Assembly (NCBI RefSeq): GCF_018499875.1
Contig: NZ_JAHBAY010000005.1
Span: forward strand, 434,001 to 498,000
DNA length: 64,000 nucleotides
From: Kineosporia corallincola
GTDB lineage: Bacteria > Actinomycetota > Actinomycetes > Actinomycetales > Kineosporiaceae
Reading direction: 5' to 3'
The notes below the pieces were generated by a model, which saw only the letters and a program-made list of their open reading frames with translations, searched no databases and was not told where the DNA came from. The stretch's first letter is position 1, and each line of letters begins with the position of its first letter. Of the stretch, positions 46,811 through 55,975 are shown piece by piece. The translations under genes and the position numbers were made by a program.

Positions 46811-48268
46811 ATGCCTGACCTCCCTGAAAGGACCCGGCGAACCTTGCTTGCGGACGGTGAACCGCTGGGTCTGGACCGGCTCCTGCCCCCTCTGCTGCCC
46901 ACCCGCGAGCACGGGTTGCGAGCCGTGCCGGCGCCCGGCTCCCCGCCGTTGCCGCGGCTGCACGTGCCGGTCGGTGTGGCCGCCGAACCCGCGCACGGGC
47001 TGTGCCTGGCCGATCTGGGCGGGCACACGCTGGTGCTGGGCCAGGCCGGATCGGGGCGCGGCAGCACGCTGGGCACGCTGGTCGCCGGCCTGGCGCTGAC
47101 CCACTCCCCCGAGACCGTGCAGGTCTACTGCCTCACCGGCGGGGCCGACGGTGAGGACCCGGTCGCCGACCTGGCCGCCCTCCCGCACGTGGGCGCCGTG
47201 GTGGACGCCTCGGACCGGGCCGCCGCGATCGCGTTGCTCCAGCATCTGGGCCGACGACCGGACCAGGACGTCGACGTGTACCTGGTGGCCGACTGCCCGT
47301 CACACCTGGCGGCTCTCGGCCCCGAGCTGGTGGCCACCGCCGACGCCGCCCCCGGCCGCGAGGTGCATCTGCTGCTAGCCGCCGACTCCCTGGAGCAGGT
47401 GCCCGCCCCGCTGCGCACCTGGTTCACCACCCGGGTGGAACTGGACGTGGAACCGGACGTGAAGTTGGACGTGGAGCCGGGCGCCGGGCCGGGCCGGGCC
47501 GGGTCCGGGCGTGTCATCGGGCTGGACGGCAAGGCCCGGGCGTTCACCGGTGTCGTCACGCGGATCGGCGTCGAGGCCCCGGGCACCGGTCCTGGGGACG
47601 CCCGCCGTCACCTGGCCGCCGAGGTGGCCCGGCACTGGGCGCCCCGTCCGCCGGCCCCGGAGGTCGCGGGGCTCTCGTCGTCCACCAGCCCGAAGGACCG
47701 GCCGGGCACCAGCACGGCGTTGCGGGTGCGGCTCGGCCTCGACGGCCCGGACGGCCGGCCGATGACGCACGACTTCGGGCGGCATCGCGCCCTGATCGTG
47801 CGCGGCCCCGCCGGCTCCGGGAAGACCGCGCTGCTGCGCGATCTCGCGACCGAGCTGGTACGCGACCGCACGCCCGCACAGGTGCGGATCCTGCTGGTCG
47901 ACTACCGGGCCGGGCTGATCGACGCGGTCGACGAGAAATACCTGCTGGGCCACGCTTTTCACCCGGGGGCCCTGCAAGACCTGATCGACGGCACGCTCTG
48001 GGCCCTGGCCGGCCGGGGCGGTGACGCCGCCTGGCGCGGCCCCCGGCTGTACGTGCTGGTCGACGACCACGTGCACGCGGCGAACGACGAGGACATCTGG
48101 GCGCCGGTGCTGCGGCACCTGGAGGCCGACCACGACGCCGGGGTCCACCTGGTGCTGGCCGAGGCCGCCGGGCAGCCCGATGTCACGCAGGACGACGAGA
48201 TCAGCAGCATCACCCTCAGCCAGGCGCTGGGCGAGATCGGTGCTGCGGTGGTCGATCTGGGGCAGTAG
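46811..48268 (+). CDS. Soluble EccC-like FtsK/SpoIIIE ATPase
   Basis: About 485 residues from ATG 46811. The frame is open back to 46556, but that part is Arg-rich with non-coding character; no strong ribosome site decides. It resembles the last two ATPase domains of EccC without membrane segments. The first P-loop is degenerate, GQAGSGRG at 77-84 (Lys to Arg); the second is intact, GPAGSGKT at 332-339, with Walker B LYVLVDDHV. A short acidic repeat (LDVEPDVKLDVEPG) lies near 210-225. Knowledge: in EccC, domains 2 and 3 bind substrates and regulate domain 1. Inference: a cytosolic substrate-binding or regulatory ATPase for the same machine, acting with the divergent operon. Confidence 0.88.
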   Translation: MPDLPERTRRTLLADGEPLGLDRLLPPLLPTREHGLRAVPAPGSPPLPRLHVPVGVAAEPAHGLCLADLGGHTLVLGQAGSGRGSTLGTLVAGLALTHSPETVQVYCLTGGADGEDPVADLAALPHVGAVVDASDRAAAIALLQHLGRRPDQDVDVYLVADCPSHLAALGPELVATADAAPGREVHLLLAADSLEQVPAPLRTWFTTRVELDVEPDVKLDVEPGAGPGRAGSGRVIGLDGKARAFTGVVTRIGVEAPGTGPGDARRHLAAEVARHWAPRPPAPEVAGLSSSTSPKDRPGTSTALRVRLGLDGPDGRPMTHDFGRHRALIVRGPAGSGKTALLRDLATELVRDRTPAQVRILLVDYRAGLIDAVDEKYLLGHAFHPGALQDLIDGTLWALAGRGGDAAWRGPRLYVLVDDHVHAANDEDIWAPVLRHLEADHDAGVHLVLAEAAGQPDVTQDDEISSITLSQALGEIGAAVVDLGQ

Positions 48269-48382
48269 CCGCCTGGATCGGCCGGCCACCGGACGATCGT
48301 GTCGCGTCCCTGCCCAGGCGGTCGGCACGGATCACCCAGTCACGGCGTCAGTGAGCAGGCCACGGGAGACCGTCGTGGTTTT

Positions 48383-48415
48383 TTGACACCGGCCAGGCGC
48401 CCGAGGTGGTGTGAA
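48383..48415. terminator. Hairpin between convergent genes (copy 2 of a repeated element)
   Basis: TTGACACC-N17-GGTGTGAA, a 7-of-8 inverted repeat preceded by six T, lies between the convergent EccC-like gene and the zinc-ribbon gene. Flanks and spacing match the copy at 37149-37181, including AATTC after the stem. It probably ends transcription from one or both sides. Confidence 0.55.
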
Positions 48416-48479
48416 TTCGCTCCGGCAGCGCCCCGTACCGGCAGCGGGCGAGGGGGCATCAGCACCCCTTCACCCGATG

Positions 48480-48845
48480 TCAGGCCTCGTTCTGCCGCTC
48501 CGGCCCTTCACCGCTGAACGGCTCGACCCGCACGGCGGCCAGCCACCCGGCCACCAGACTCGTTGCCTGTTCCAGGGTTTCGGCCGTGATGCTGCCGTGC
48601 ACGGCGAAGTAGGTGATGAGCGGCCCGGCCTGCGGGTCGTCGAGGTGGCAGGTCTGGCACAGCACGGCCACGGCCGTGCCGGTGGTTTCGTGGCCGCGCT
48701 CGTCGGTGACGGTGTGCGGGACGGTGGCCGCCAGGATGCCCTGGCGGCCGCAGCCGGGGCAGGTGGGAGCCTGCTCCGTGGTCTCGACGATCAGCGGGCA
48801 GCCCGGAGCGGGTTCGTCCGGGCTGCCGTGGACCGGACGGGTCAC
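48480..48845 (-). CDS. Small zinc-ribbon-like protein of unknown function
   Basis: A 121-residue protein starting at GTG 48845; its GTGA overlaps the dnaE stop. Two pairs of cysteines (CPGCGRQG at about 29-36 and CQTCHLDD at about 63-70) would form one four-Cys zinc ribbon around a beta hairpin. The second half is helical. It resembles small actinobacterial zinc-ribbon proteins of the DUF6300 type, but I cannot confirm the family. Translation appears coupled to dnaE, although a functional link to replication is unproven. Confidence 0.75.
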   Translation of the reverse strand: MTRPVHGSPDEPAPGCPLIVETTEQAPTCPGCGRQGILAATVPHTVTDERGHETTGTAVAVLCQTCHLDDPQAGPLITYFAVHGSITAETLEQATSLVAGWLAAVRVEPFSGEGPERQNEA

Positions 48846-51800
48846 AGGGTGACCGCGGTGGATCCTAGGAGTGCCTTGAGCTCACCCATCAGGGCGCTGC
48901 TGACGGTGACCGGGTATTTGGGCAGCTCCATGACGATCTGGCGGTTGCGCTCGCGCAGGTACAGGTGCACCGGGTTGTCGCCAGGGTGGTTGGTCAGGAT
49001 CTGGCGCATCTTCTCGGTCAGGTCAGGGTTGACCCGGTGCGTCGGGATCGACAGGACCACCGGCGTACTGCCGTTGGAAACCGTTGAGACGTCGAGGATC
49101 TTGAGTTCGCGCCCCATCATGCTGTAGGCCCCCTCCCGGTCCTGGATGATGCCGGTGACGGACACCACCATGTCCTCGGTGACGACCGGGGCGATCGCGG
49201 CCCAGGACTGACCGAAGAACGAGACCTCGGCGCTGGCGTCCTTGTCTTCGACGATCAGTTTCGCCCAGGGGTTACCGCTCTTGGCCGACACCCTGCGCTC
49301 GACCGTGGTGACCAGGCCGGAGAGCGTGATGTTGCCCTGCGGGGCGTGGTCCATCGCGTGCATCTCGGCGATGGACACGTCACGCTCCCGGGCCAGGATC
49401 CGCTCGGTCCCGTCGAGGGGGTGACTGCTGACGTACAGACCGAGCATGTCCCGCTCGAAGGCGAGCTTCTCCTTCATCCCCCATTCGCCCTCGTCGATGT
49501 CCAGGTGCAGACCGAAGTTCTCCGGGCCGGCGTCGATGGAACCGAACAGGTCGTCCTGGCCGATGCCGGCGGCGCGCTTGACGCCCATGACCGAGTCGAC
49601 CGCCTGCTCCGCGATCGCGATCAGGCCCTTGCGGGAGTGACCGAGGGAGTCGAACGCCCCACCGCGGATCAGCGAGTCGATGGCCCGCTTGTTGCAGGCC
49701 GGCAGGTCGATCTTGTCCAGGAAGTCGGCGAACGAGGTGAAGGCGCCCTTCTCCTGGCGGGCGGCGATGATCGAGGCGATGACGTTGTCGCCGACGTTAC
49801 GCACCGCCCGCAGGCCGAAGCGCACGTTCTCGCCGACGGCGGTGAAGTCGGCGACGGACTCGTTGACGTCGGGCTGGAGGATGTTGATGCCGATGGAACG
49901 GGCGTCGGCCAGGTAGATCGCGGCCTTGTCCTTGCTGTCGTCGACCGAGGTCAGCAGCGCGGCGGCGTATTCGGCCGGGTAGTTGGCTTTGAGGTACGCG
50001 GTCCAGTAGGCGACGAGCCCGTAGCCGGCGGTGTGCGACTTGTTGAAGGCGTAACCGGCGAACGGGAGCATGACGTCCCACAGCGCCTTGATCGCCTCGT
50101 CGCCGTAGCCGTTGCTCTTCATCCCGGTCTCGAAGGTGACGAACTCCTTCTCCAGGATCTCCTTCTTCTTCTTACCCATGGCCCGGCGCAGCAGGTCGGC
50201 CTGACCCAGGGTGTAGCCGGCCACGGCCCGGGCGGTCGCCATGATCTGCTCTTGGTAGACCAGCAGGTGGAAGGTGTTACCCAGGATCGGTTCCAGGACC
50301 TCTTCCAGGTCCGGGTGGATCGGGACGACGTCCTGCTTGCCGTTCTTGCGCAGCGCGTAGTTGATGTGCGCGTTGGCGGCCATCGGGCCGGGACGGTACA
50401 GCGCCAGGACGGCGGCGATGTCTTCGAACCGGGTCGGTTCCATCAGCTTGAGCAGGGCCCGCATGGGCCCGCCGTCGAGCTGGAACACGCCGAGAGTCTC
50501 GCCGCGGGCCAGGAGTTTGTAGGTCTTCTCGTCGTCGAGGGGAAGTTCGAGCGTGTCGAGTCTGACGCCGGTGTTCGCCTCGATGATCTTGATGGCGTGG
50601 TCGATGATGCCGAGGTTGCGCAGCCCGAGGAAGTCCATCTTCATCAGGCCCATTTCCTCGCACTGAGGATAGGCGAAACCGGTCAGCAGAGTGCCGTCCG
50701 ACTGGCGCTTGTGCATCGGCACCAGGTCCAGCAGCGGAGCAGAGGAGAGGATCACCGCCGCGGCGTGCACACCGGTTCCGCGGATCAGGCTCTCGATGCC
50801 CAGACCGGTGTTGTAGACGCGCTTGACCTCGGGGTCGGTCTCGACCAGGGTCCGGAACTCGCCGCCCTCGGCATACCGGTCGTGGTTCTTGTTGAACAGG
50901 TCCGCGAGCGGTACGCCCTTGCCCATGACGTCCGGCGGCATGGCCTTGGTGATGCGGTCACCCATGGAGAAGGGGTAACCGAGGATGCGGCTGGCGTCCT
51001 TGATCGCGGCCTTGGCCTTGATCGTGCCGAAGGTGTTGACCTGGGAGGTGTAGTCGGCGCCGTACTTCTCGGTGACGTACTTGACCATCTTGTCGCGCTG
51101 GCGGTCGTCGAAGTCGAGGTCGACGTCCGGAGGGCTGATGCGGTCGGGGTTGAGGAACCGCTCGAACAGCAGATCGTGTTCCAGCGGGTCCAGCTCGGTG
51201 ATCCGGGTGGCGTAGGCCACGATCGAGCCGGTGGCCGATCCACGGCCCGGGCCGACCGGGACGCCGGTGTCGCGGGCCTGGCGGCAGATGTCGGAGACGA
51301 TGAGGAAGTAGCTGGAGAACCCCATCGGGCCGATGACCTTCATCTCGGTCTCGTACCGGTCGAGCACGTGCTCGGGGATCGGGTCGCCGTAGCGCTTCTT
51401 CAGGCCGATCTCGACGTTCTGCCGCAGATAGGATTCCTGGGTCTCGCCCTCGGGCACGTCGAACTGGGGCATCCGGTCGACGTAGGTGAAGACGTCTTCG
51501 TAGGACTCGACCATCTCGGCCACGCGCAGCGTGTTGTCACACGCGTCGGGCAGCTCCTTGAAGAGGGCCCGCATCTCCTCGGCCGTCTTGAGGTAGTACC
51601 CCGAGCCGTTGAACCGGAACCGGTTCGGGTCGTCCTTGTTCTTGCCGACGCCGATGGCCAGGAGGCTGTCGTGGGCGTCGGCCTCGCTCTCCAGCACGTA
51701 GTGGCTGTCGTTGGTCGCCAGCAGGGGGATGTCCAGGTGCTTGGCGAGCTTGAGCAGGTCGGCGCGGACCTCGTGCTCGATGTCGATGCCGTGGTCCATC

Positions 51801-52387
51801 AGCTCGAGGAAGTAGTTCTCCTTCCCGAGCATGTCCTGGTAGGCCCCGGCGACCTTGACCGCCTCGTCCCACTGGCCCAGCCGCAGCCGGGTCTGCACCG
51901 CGCCGGAAGGGCAGCCGGTGGTGCCGATGATGCCCTCGGCGTGCTGGGAGATGAGCTCCATGTCCATCCGGGGCTTGCCGAAAAAGCCCTCGTACGAGGC
52001 GATGGACGACAACCGGAAGAGGTTGCGCAGGCCCGTGGCGTTCTTGGCCCACATGGTCATGTGGGTGAACTTGCCGCCACCGGAGACGTCCTTGCCGCCC
52101 TCGGACCCGTCGTCCGCGACGCCACGCCCGGCCTTGCCCCAGAAGATCGCCTTGCGGTCGTGACGGGAATCGGGAGCCACGTAGGCCTCGATCCCGATGA
52201 TCGGCTTGACCGGGCCCTTCTTGCCGATTTGGTAGAACTCGTAGGCGCCGAACATGTTGCCGTGGTCACTCATCGCGATCGCGGGCGAGCCCTGGCGCTC
52301 CGCCTCGGCGAACAACTTCTTGTTCTTCGCCGCTCCATCCAGCATGGAGTACTCGGTGTGCACATGCAGATGGACGAAGTCACTCAC
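48842..52387 (-). CDS. dnaE: DNA polymerase III subunit alpha
   Basis: A 1,181-residue protein starting at GTG 52387, with AGGAG upstream. The N-terminal PHP domain begins with HLHVHTEYSMLDG. The catalytic palm has the PPDVDLDFDD motif at about residues 415-424, preceded by the GSATGSIVAYA segment. The tandem helix-hairpin-helix follows near 860-880, and an OB-fold near 1000-1090 (ITLSGLVTTVERRVSAKSG). Length is typical of actinobacterial DnaE1. It catalyses replicative chain elongation with the beta clamp. Complete, with no frameshift. It is followed at once by the zinc-ribbon gene. Confidence 0.98.
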   Translation of the reverse strand: MSDFVHLHVHTEYSMLDGAAKNKKLFAEAERQGSPAIAMSDHGNMFGAYEFYQIGKKGPVKPIIGIEAYVAPDSRHDRKAIFWGKAGRGVADDGSEGGKDVSGGGKFTHMTMWAKNATGLRNLFRLSSIASYEGFFGKPRMDMELISQHAEGIIGTTGCPSGAVQTRLRLGQWDEAVKVAGAYQDMLGKENYFLELMDHGIDIEHEVRADLLKLAKHLDIPLLATNDSHYVLESEADAHDSLLAIGVGKNKDDPNRFRFNGSGYYLKTAEEMRALFKELPDACDNTLRVAEMVESYEDVFTYVDRMPQFDVPEGETQESYLRQNVEIGLKKRYGDPIPEHVLDRYETEMKVIGPMGFSSYFLIVSDICRQARDTGVPVGPGRGSATGSIVAYATRITELDPLEHDLLFERFLNPDRISPPDVDLDFDDRQRDKMVKYVTEKYGADYTSQVNTFGTIKAKAAIKDASRILGYPFSMGDRITKAMPPDVMGKGVPLADLFNKNHDRYAEGGEFRTLVETDPEVKRVYNTGLGIESLIRGTGVHAAAVILSSAPLLDLVPMHKRQSDGTLLTGFAYPQCEEMGLMKMDFLGLRNLGIIDHAIKIIEANTGVRLDTLELPLDDEKTYKLLARGETLGVFQLDGGPMRALLKLMEPTRFEDIAAVLALYRPGPMAANAHINYALRKNGKQDVVPIHPDLEEVLEPILGNTFHLLVYQEQIMATARAVAGYTLGQADLLRRAMGKKKKEILEKEFVTFETGMKSNGYGDEAIKALWDVMLPFAGYAFNKSHTAGYGLVAYWTAYLKANYPAEYAAALLTSVDDSKDKAAIYLADARSIGINILQPDVNESVADFTAVGENVRFGLRAVRNVGDNVIASIIAARQEKGAFTSFADFLDKIDLPACNKRAIDSLIRGGAFDSLGHSRKGLIAIAEQAVDSVMGVKRAAGIGQDDLFGSIDAGPENFGLHLDIDEGEWGMKEKLAFERDMLGLYVSSHPLDGTERILARERDVSIAEMHAMDHAPQGNITLSGLVTTVERRVSAKSGNPWAKLIVEDKDASAEVSFFGQSWAAIAPVVTEDMVVSVTGIIQDREGAYSMMGRELKILDVSTVSNGSTPVVLSIPTHRVNPDLTEKMRQILTNHPGDNPVHLYLRERNRQIVMELPKYPVTVSSALMGELKALLGSTAVTL

Positions 52388-52530
52388 TGGGGTAATGCTC
52401 CTGCGCTCGCGCGATGGGTACGACCGGCGTCAGTTTAGGCGCTCTCCCGGGGAGAGGGCCGAATCCTCCCGGCCTGTCGCATCCCGTGTGTCCGTTGAGG
52501 CGTTTTGTTATTTTTGCGAGGCGCAGGCGG

Positions 52531-52764
52531 CTACGGCCAGGAGATCGTGAACGTGCTGGTGGGCCTGCTCACGCTGCGGTGGACACCGCCAGGCACGGCC
52601 GGGTTCGGGTGGCGGGTGACGGTCAGGCTCGGACGCGCCTGCGGGTCCCATGCCGCGATCGCCTCGGCGTAGCGTTCGCTCAGGTCCGGCCCGGCGGGCC
52701 CGTGGGCGACGATCCCGATGGGCGAGGCCAAACCGACGAAGGGACGAGCGTACCGCCCCGAGCT
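52531..52764 (-). pseudogene. Remnant of a PCMT/FxLD-type methyltransferase C-terminus
   Basis: An open stretch of about 75 codons reads GRYARPF, then a Gly/His segment (VAHGPAG), then LSERYAEAIAAWD, a Pro-rich loop and an ending TFTISWP. This order matches the C-terminal end of FxLD/PCMT-like methyltransferases as I remember them. The methyltransferase domain itself is absent: a TGA lies at 52801 and the 359-residue gene occupies the space upstream. Only a TTG could start the visible frame. Probably a decayed tail left by a deletion; a short real gene cannot be excluded. Confidence 0.4.
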
Positions 52765-52765
52765 C

Positions 52766-53845
52766 TCAGAGTTCCTGTTTTCCGTAGAGCCAGCGAATAC
52801 TCATCCGGCTCTCCCACTCCGGGTGGACCACGTGCTCCTGGTCCTCCCCGACGAGCTGGACGCTGCTGCGCTCCGGATCGCTCCTCAGCCGGGCGACCTC
52901 ATGCGACTCGATCCTGGTCGGCCGCCCTCCGCCCGCCCGGACGAACCACTTCGTCACCACCTCGCAGCGTCCCCACAGGTCCCCGCGGTACCCGGTCGAC
53001 TCATAGGTGAAGAACTCCAGGCGCACTGCTCCGTCGTCCTCCCGGACCAGACGCGCGGGATGCAGATAGGCCGCGATCTCACCGGCCAGGAAGTGCCAGT
53101 CCAGCAGAGGAGTGGTCCAGGCAGAACCCTCGACCGGATACGGCAAGGAGTACGAGCACATGCAGGCCACCACCTGTGCCGGCACCGCGGGGTCCGGGTC
53201 CCGGGGCTCGGTCAGGAGCATGCGCTCGATCAGTGGCTCGAGCCCCCGCCCACCACGCTGGACACGGAACTGCGCCCCGTCCCTGGCCCACACGGTGATC
53301 GACGGGTGGGGCGAGACCGCCGGCGGACAGTCGAGCACCATCCAGTCGATCACCGGCTCGACGTCGACCCGGGCGATCCACGGCTCGGCACGCAACACGA
53401 GGTCGAGCCGGACGCCGTCCGAAAAATCAACGGGGTCGAGGGATTCCGGGGGCTGCACCCGGTACTGGCGCAGCCATTCCGGCTGCTCCTGGTAGGCCAG
53501 AAAGACCTCCGCAACGTCCTGCCAGTGCGCGTAAACCTGTTCCTGAGGCCCGATCTGGACGAAGTACTGCCGCACACCCACCCGCTTATTGAAGTGCGTG
53601 TCGTCGAGACAGGCGAAGAACGTCAGCGTGAAGACGTCGTCCGTCCACCGGTAGCTCGGTCCCCGCAGCCGGTCGGCGATCCGCGCGGCACTCGGGGCGC
53701 TGCGGACCAGGTCCTCGATCTGCTCCAGGCCCCGGATCAGCGTCACCCTCTCCCGGCGGGCCAGATCCTCGGCCAGATCCGCCGGCTCCACGGACGCGTC
53801 CATCTCCCACGAGTAGACCTGCCTGACCGCCACCGCATCCACCAC
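52766..53845 (-). CDS. Hypothetical protein, 359 residues
   Basis: Starts at GTG 53845 (M-V-D-A-V); an ATG 14 codons later is possible. No family recognised. It is a soluble alpha/beta protein with many Trp, Tyr and Phe (FTLTFFACLDDTHFNKRVGVRQYF, DLVLRAEPWIARVDVEPVIDWMVLD) and a middle cysteine pair (ACMCSYS). No signal peptide or membrane segment. It could be a small-molecule enzyme or a conflict-system protein, but nothing decides. Codon use is like the neighbours, so I take it as a real gene. Confidence 0.7.
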   Translation of the reverse strand: MVDAVAVRQVYSWEMDASVEPADLAEDLARRERVTLIRGLEQIEDLVRSAPSAARIADRLRGPSYRWTDDVFTLTFFACLDDTHFNKRVGVRQYFVQIGPQEQVYAHWQDVAEVFLAYQEQPEWLRQYRVQPPESLDPVDFSDGVRLDLVLRAEPWIARVDVEPVIDWMVLDCPPAVSPHPSITVWARDGAQFRVQRGGRGLEPLIERMLLTEPRDPDPAVPAQVVACMCSYSLPYPVEGSAWTTPLLDWHFLAGEIAAYLHPARLVREDDGAVRLEFFTYESTGYRGDLWGRCEVVTKWFVRAGGGRPTRIESHEVARLRSDPERSSVQLVGEDQEHVVHPEWESRMSIRWLYGKQEL

Positions 53846-53999
53846 CCGAACGTCCTGACAACTGCGAACACCATGTCAAGGCGGACATCATCGGCACAAG
53901 TGGTTTCGGCTCATGCGGCCGGGTCGCGACACGTGGCTCAGCCGATCACGGGGAGGAGCTCTCCTCCTGACCGGTGAATGCTGAAAGCCCATGGCATCG

Positions 54000-54815
54000 C
54001 TACAGAATGCCTTCCGCCGCCGCCTGGTAGACGGTGCGGACGGTCGGTTCGTAGCCGAGGCTGCGGATGAGGGTGCCGTCGAGGCTGCCGGTCCAGGGGT
54101 CGGTGACCGGCCCGGTGGACTCGGGGTAGTCCGCGCCCACGATCCTGGCGATCTCGTGCAGGCTGGTGGGCAGGTCGTCCACGACGTTGACGGTGTGGCC
54201 GTCGAAGGCGCCGGCCAGGCCCAGGCCCACGGCGGTGGCGATGTCGCGGTGGTGCACCAGGCTCATCGGCTGGGCCGAGTGCCAGTTCCAGGTGCCCAGC
54301 AGCCGGGGCGCCGACTCCAGGTGGCCGTCCTGGTCACCGTAGACGAACCCGAAGCGCAGCACGCTCCAGGTGAGTCCGCTGGCCCGCAGGTCGTTCTCGG
54401 CGACGACCTTGGTGGCAGGGTAGGGCATCTGCGGGTGGGTGGGGTCGTTTTCGCGGGCGGGGTGGGACAGGTGGTGGTCGTAGACCAGGCCGGTGCTGGC
54501 CATGATGAAACGGGCCTGCGGAGAATGAGTTCTGACCGCGTCGATCAGGTTGCGGGTGGCGTCGATGTTGGCCCTGCGGATCAGGTCCGGGTCCGGGGTG
54601 CGCAGGACGGCGGCCAGGTGAACGACGGCGGTGACGCCCTCGACCGCCTTGATCAGGCTCTGCGGGTCGAGCAGGTCACCTTCGACACTCTCGACGCCTT
54701 CGGGAACCTGCTTGCCGGCCCGGACCAGGGCCCGCAGCTCGTGCCCGGCACCGATCAGGCGGGGCAGGAGGCGGGTGCCGACGAGGCCGGTGGCGCCGGT
54801 GACGAGAATGGTCAT
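54000..54815 (-). CDS. NAD-dependent epimerase/dehydratase (extended/atypical SDR)
   Basis: A 271-residue protein starting at ATG 54815, with AGAAGGAAG upstream. The Rossmann motif TGATGLVGTRLL is at residues 5-16, the acidic sensor near 55, VVHLAAVLRTPD near 75-86, and the active-site-like YPATK at about 132-136, where Tyr and Lys are in YxxxK order. It is 20 bases downstream of the MarR gene, so the two are one unit. Probably oxidises or epimerises a small substrate under MarR control. Confidence 0.9.
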   Translation of the reverse strand: MTILVTGATGLVGTRLLPRLIGAGHELRALVRAGKQVPEGVESVEGDLLDPQSLIKAVEGVTAVVHLAAVLRTPDPDLIRRANIDATRNLIDAVRTHSPQARFIMASTGLVYDHHLSHPARENDPTHPQMPYPATKVVAENDLRASGLTWSVLRFGFVYGDQDGHLESAPRLLGTWNWHSAQPMSLVHHRDIATAVGLGLAGAFDGHTVNVVDDLPTSLHEIARIVGADYPESTGPVTDPWTGSLDGTLIRSLGYEPTVRTVYQAAAEGIL

Positions 54816-54835
54816 GGGGTCTTCCTTCTGGGGAT

Positions 54836-55282
54836 TCAGGCACGATCGTTCAGCCGTCGCGTCGCGGAGCGCAGCACGCGCAGCGTGGTGGCCAGGTCGT
54901 CCTGGTCGACGTCGCCGAACGCGACGGTGAGGATGTGCTCGATCGGGTTGGGGAGTTCTTGCCACAGCCGTTCGCCCACGGGGGTGAGGCTGAGGGTGCG
55001 CCGGCGCTGGTCACCGGAAGCGGTTTCCTGGGACACCAGCCCTTTTCGCACCAGGGTCGCGACGATCCCGGTCATGCTGGCCCGTTCGATGCCGAGCTTC
55101 TGGACCAGGTCGCGCTGCGGGGTCGGCCCCTCGTGCGCCAGGTGGTGCAGCACGTACCACTGGGTGGACCCCAGGTTGTAGGGCCGCAGGGTGGAGTCGA
55201 TCATCGCCCGGCTGGCGAAGTAGTACTTCTTCGCCCAGGCGCCGACCGAGTCGTGCTCGAAGTCTTCTGGCTCGCTGGTCAC
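54836..55282 (-). CDS. MarR-family transcription regulator
   Basis: A 148-residue protein starting at GTG 55282. Winged helix at about 35-100: LGSTQWYVLHHLAHEGPTPQ, LVQKLGIERASMTGIVATLVRKGLV, and the wing DQRRRTLSLTPVGERLW. Long helices at both ends form the dimer. Upstream, a site at 55292-55307 and an inverted copy at 55412-55427 suggest that it controls itself and the downstream SDR gene. Confidence 0.93.
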   Translation of the reverse strand: MTSEPEDFEHDSVGAWAKKYYFASRAMIDSTLRPYNLGSTQWYVLHHLAHEGPTPQRDLVQKLGIERASMTGIVATLVRKGLVSQETASGDQRRRTLSLTPVGERLWQELPNPIEHILTVAFGDVDQDDLATTLRVLRSATRRLNDRA

Positions 55283-55291
55283 CGGCCGATT

Positions 55292-55307
55292 TTGCTAGGG
55301 GCCATAC
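55292..55307. promoter_or_regulatory. Putative MarR operator (site 1)
   Basis: TTGCTAGGGGCCATAC lies ten bases before the MarR GTG. Its reverse complement recurs upstream at 55412-55427 with one change. The position would block the MarR promoter or ribosome site. Confidence 0.5.
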
Positions 55308-55390
55308 ATTCGGGTCAAGAATCCACCTCTCCGTCCGGGCGCAGCGCACCTTCAGGCTCCGGACCGCGCGCAGGCAGCGGGCGTTCGCTT

Positions 55391-55427
55391 GGTGCCTAAC
55401 AACTTGAGTTTGTATGGCACCTAGCAA
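55391..55427. promoter_or_regulatory. Putative MarR operator (site 2, palindromic)
   Basis: 55391-55421 is an imperfect 31-bp palindrome starting GGTGCC and ending GGCACC around a central TTGAG. Its right half continues to 55427 as the inverted copy of site 1 (15 of 16 bases). It fits a dimeric winged-helix regulator. Confidence 0.5.
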
Positions 55428-55719
55428 TATGTCAAGAAGGCGATGGTCATCGAGCGAATGGCCGCGCGACGGCGGCAGAGACCTTCGGACGAACGACCGC
55501 CAGGCGAACCTTCACAAAATCACCACACGGGACAATACGGCTCCCGGCCCCGCCGTCCGGGTCCGGATGCTAGGTTCCAAGATCAACAACGAACGTTTCG
55601 CGAAGCCAACGCTTTTCGCCGCCCGGCATTCAAACCACTGGTGGACGACGAAAGGCGGCACCGCCGCGTTCACCGTGGTGAGACCAACCCAGCCCCACGA
55701 CACAAGGGATGCCGCACGG
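55428..55719. other. Intergenic stretch without a supported gene
   Basis: Between the MarR operators and the small frameshifted frame. Several open frames cross it, but they are Arg/Pro-rich and lack ribosome sites. I see no RNA gene or strong hairpin here. Confidence 0.4.
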
Positions 55720-55955
55720 ATGAGTCGACGCCTTTCCACGATCTCGATCCTGATCGCCGTCGTCGCCGGCTGATCTACTTCCAGGGACCGGCGATCCTCG
55801 CCCCACGACAGGACGAGGCCTCGCGGTACTGCTCGAACCAGAGCACGGATCCCGACGCATCGGGCAGCGTCGACTGGCGGGCCGGATTCCCCAGCGGATG
55901 GTGGTGTCACATCGACGGCCGCCCCGAGGACACCTACCTCTTCTGGTGGAACTGA
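55720..55955 (+). pseudogene. Possible frameshifted small membrane-anchored protein
   Basis: From ATG 55720 a short frame reads MSRRLSTISILIAVVAG and then meets TGA at 55771. One base away, the other frame continues as LIYFQGPAILAPRQDEASRYCS and on to a Trp-rich end with two Cys, stopping after YLFWWN. Joined, the two give about 78 residues: a hydrophobic anchor of about 18 residues plus a small extracytoplasmic domain with a Cys pair. That continuity across the shift suggests a single-base deletion or a sequencing error, rather than chance. Function unknown. Confidence 0.4.
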
Positions 55956-55975
55956 GCGCCGACGCCGCCCGACCG

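Noticed and set aside
49346-52438. Open plus-strand frame opposite dnaE
   Set aside because: Codon-aligned antisense of a conserved DnaE reading frame.
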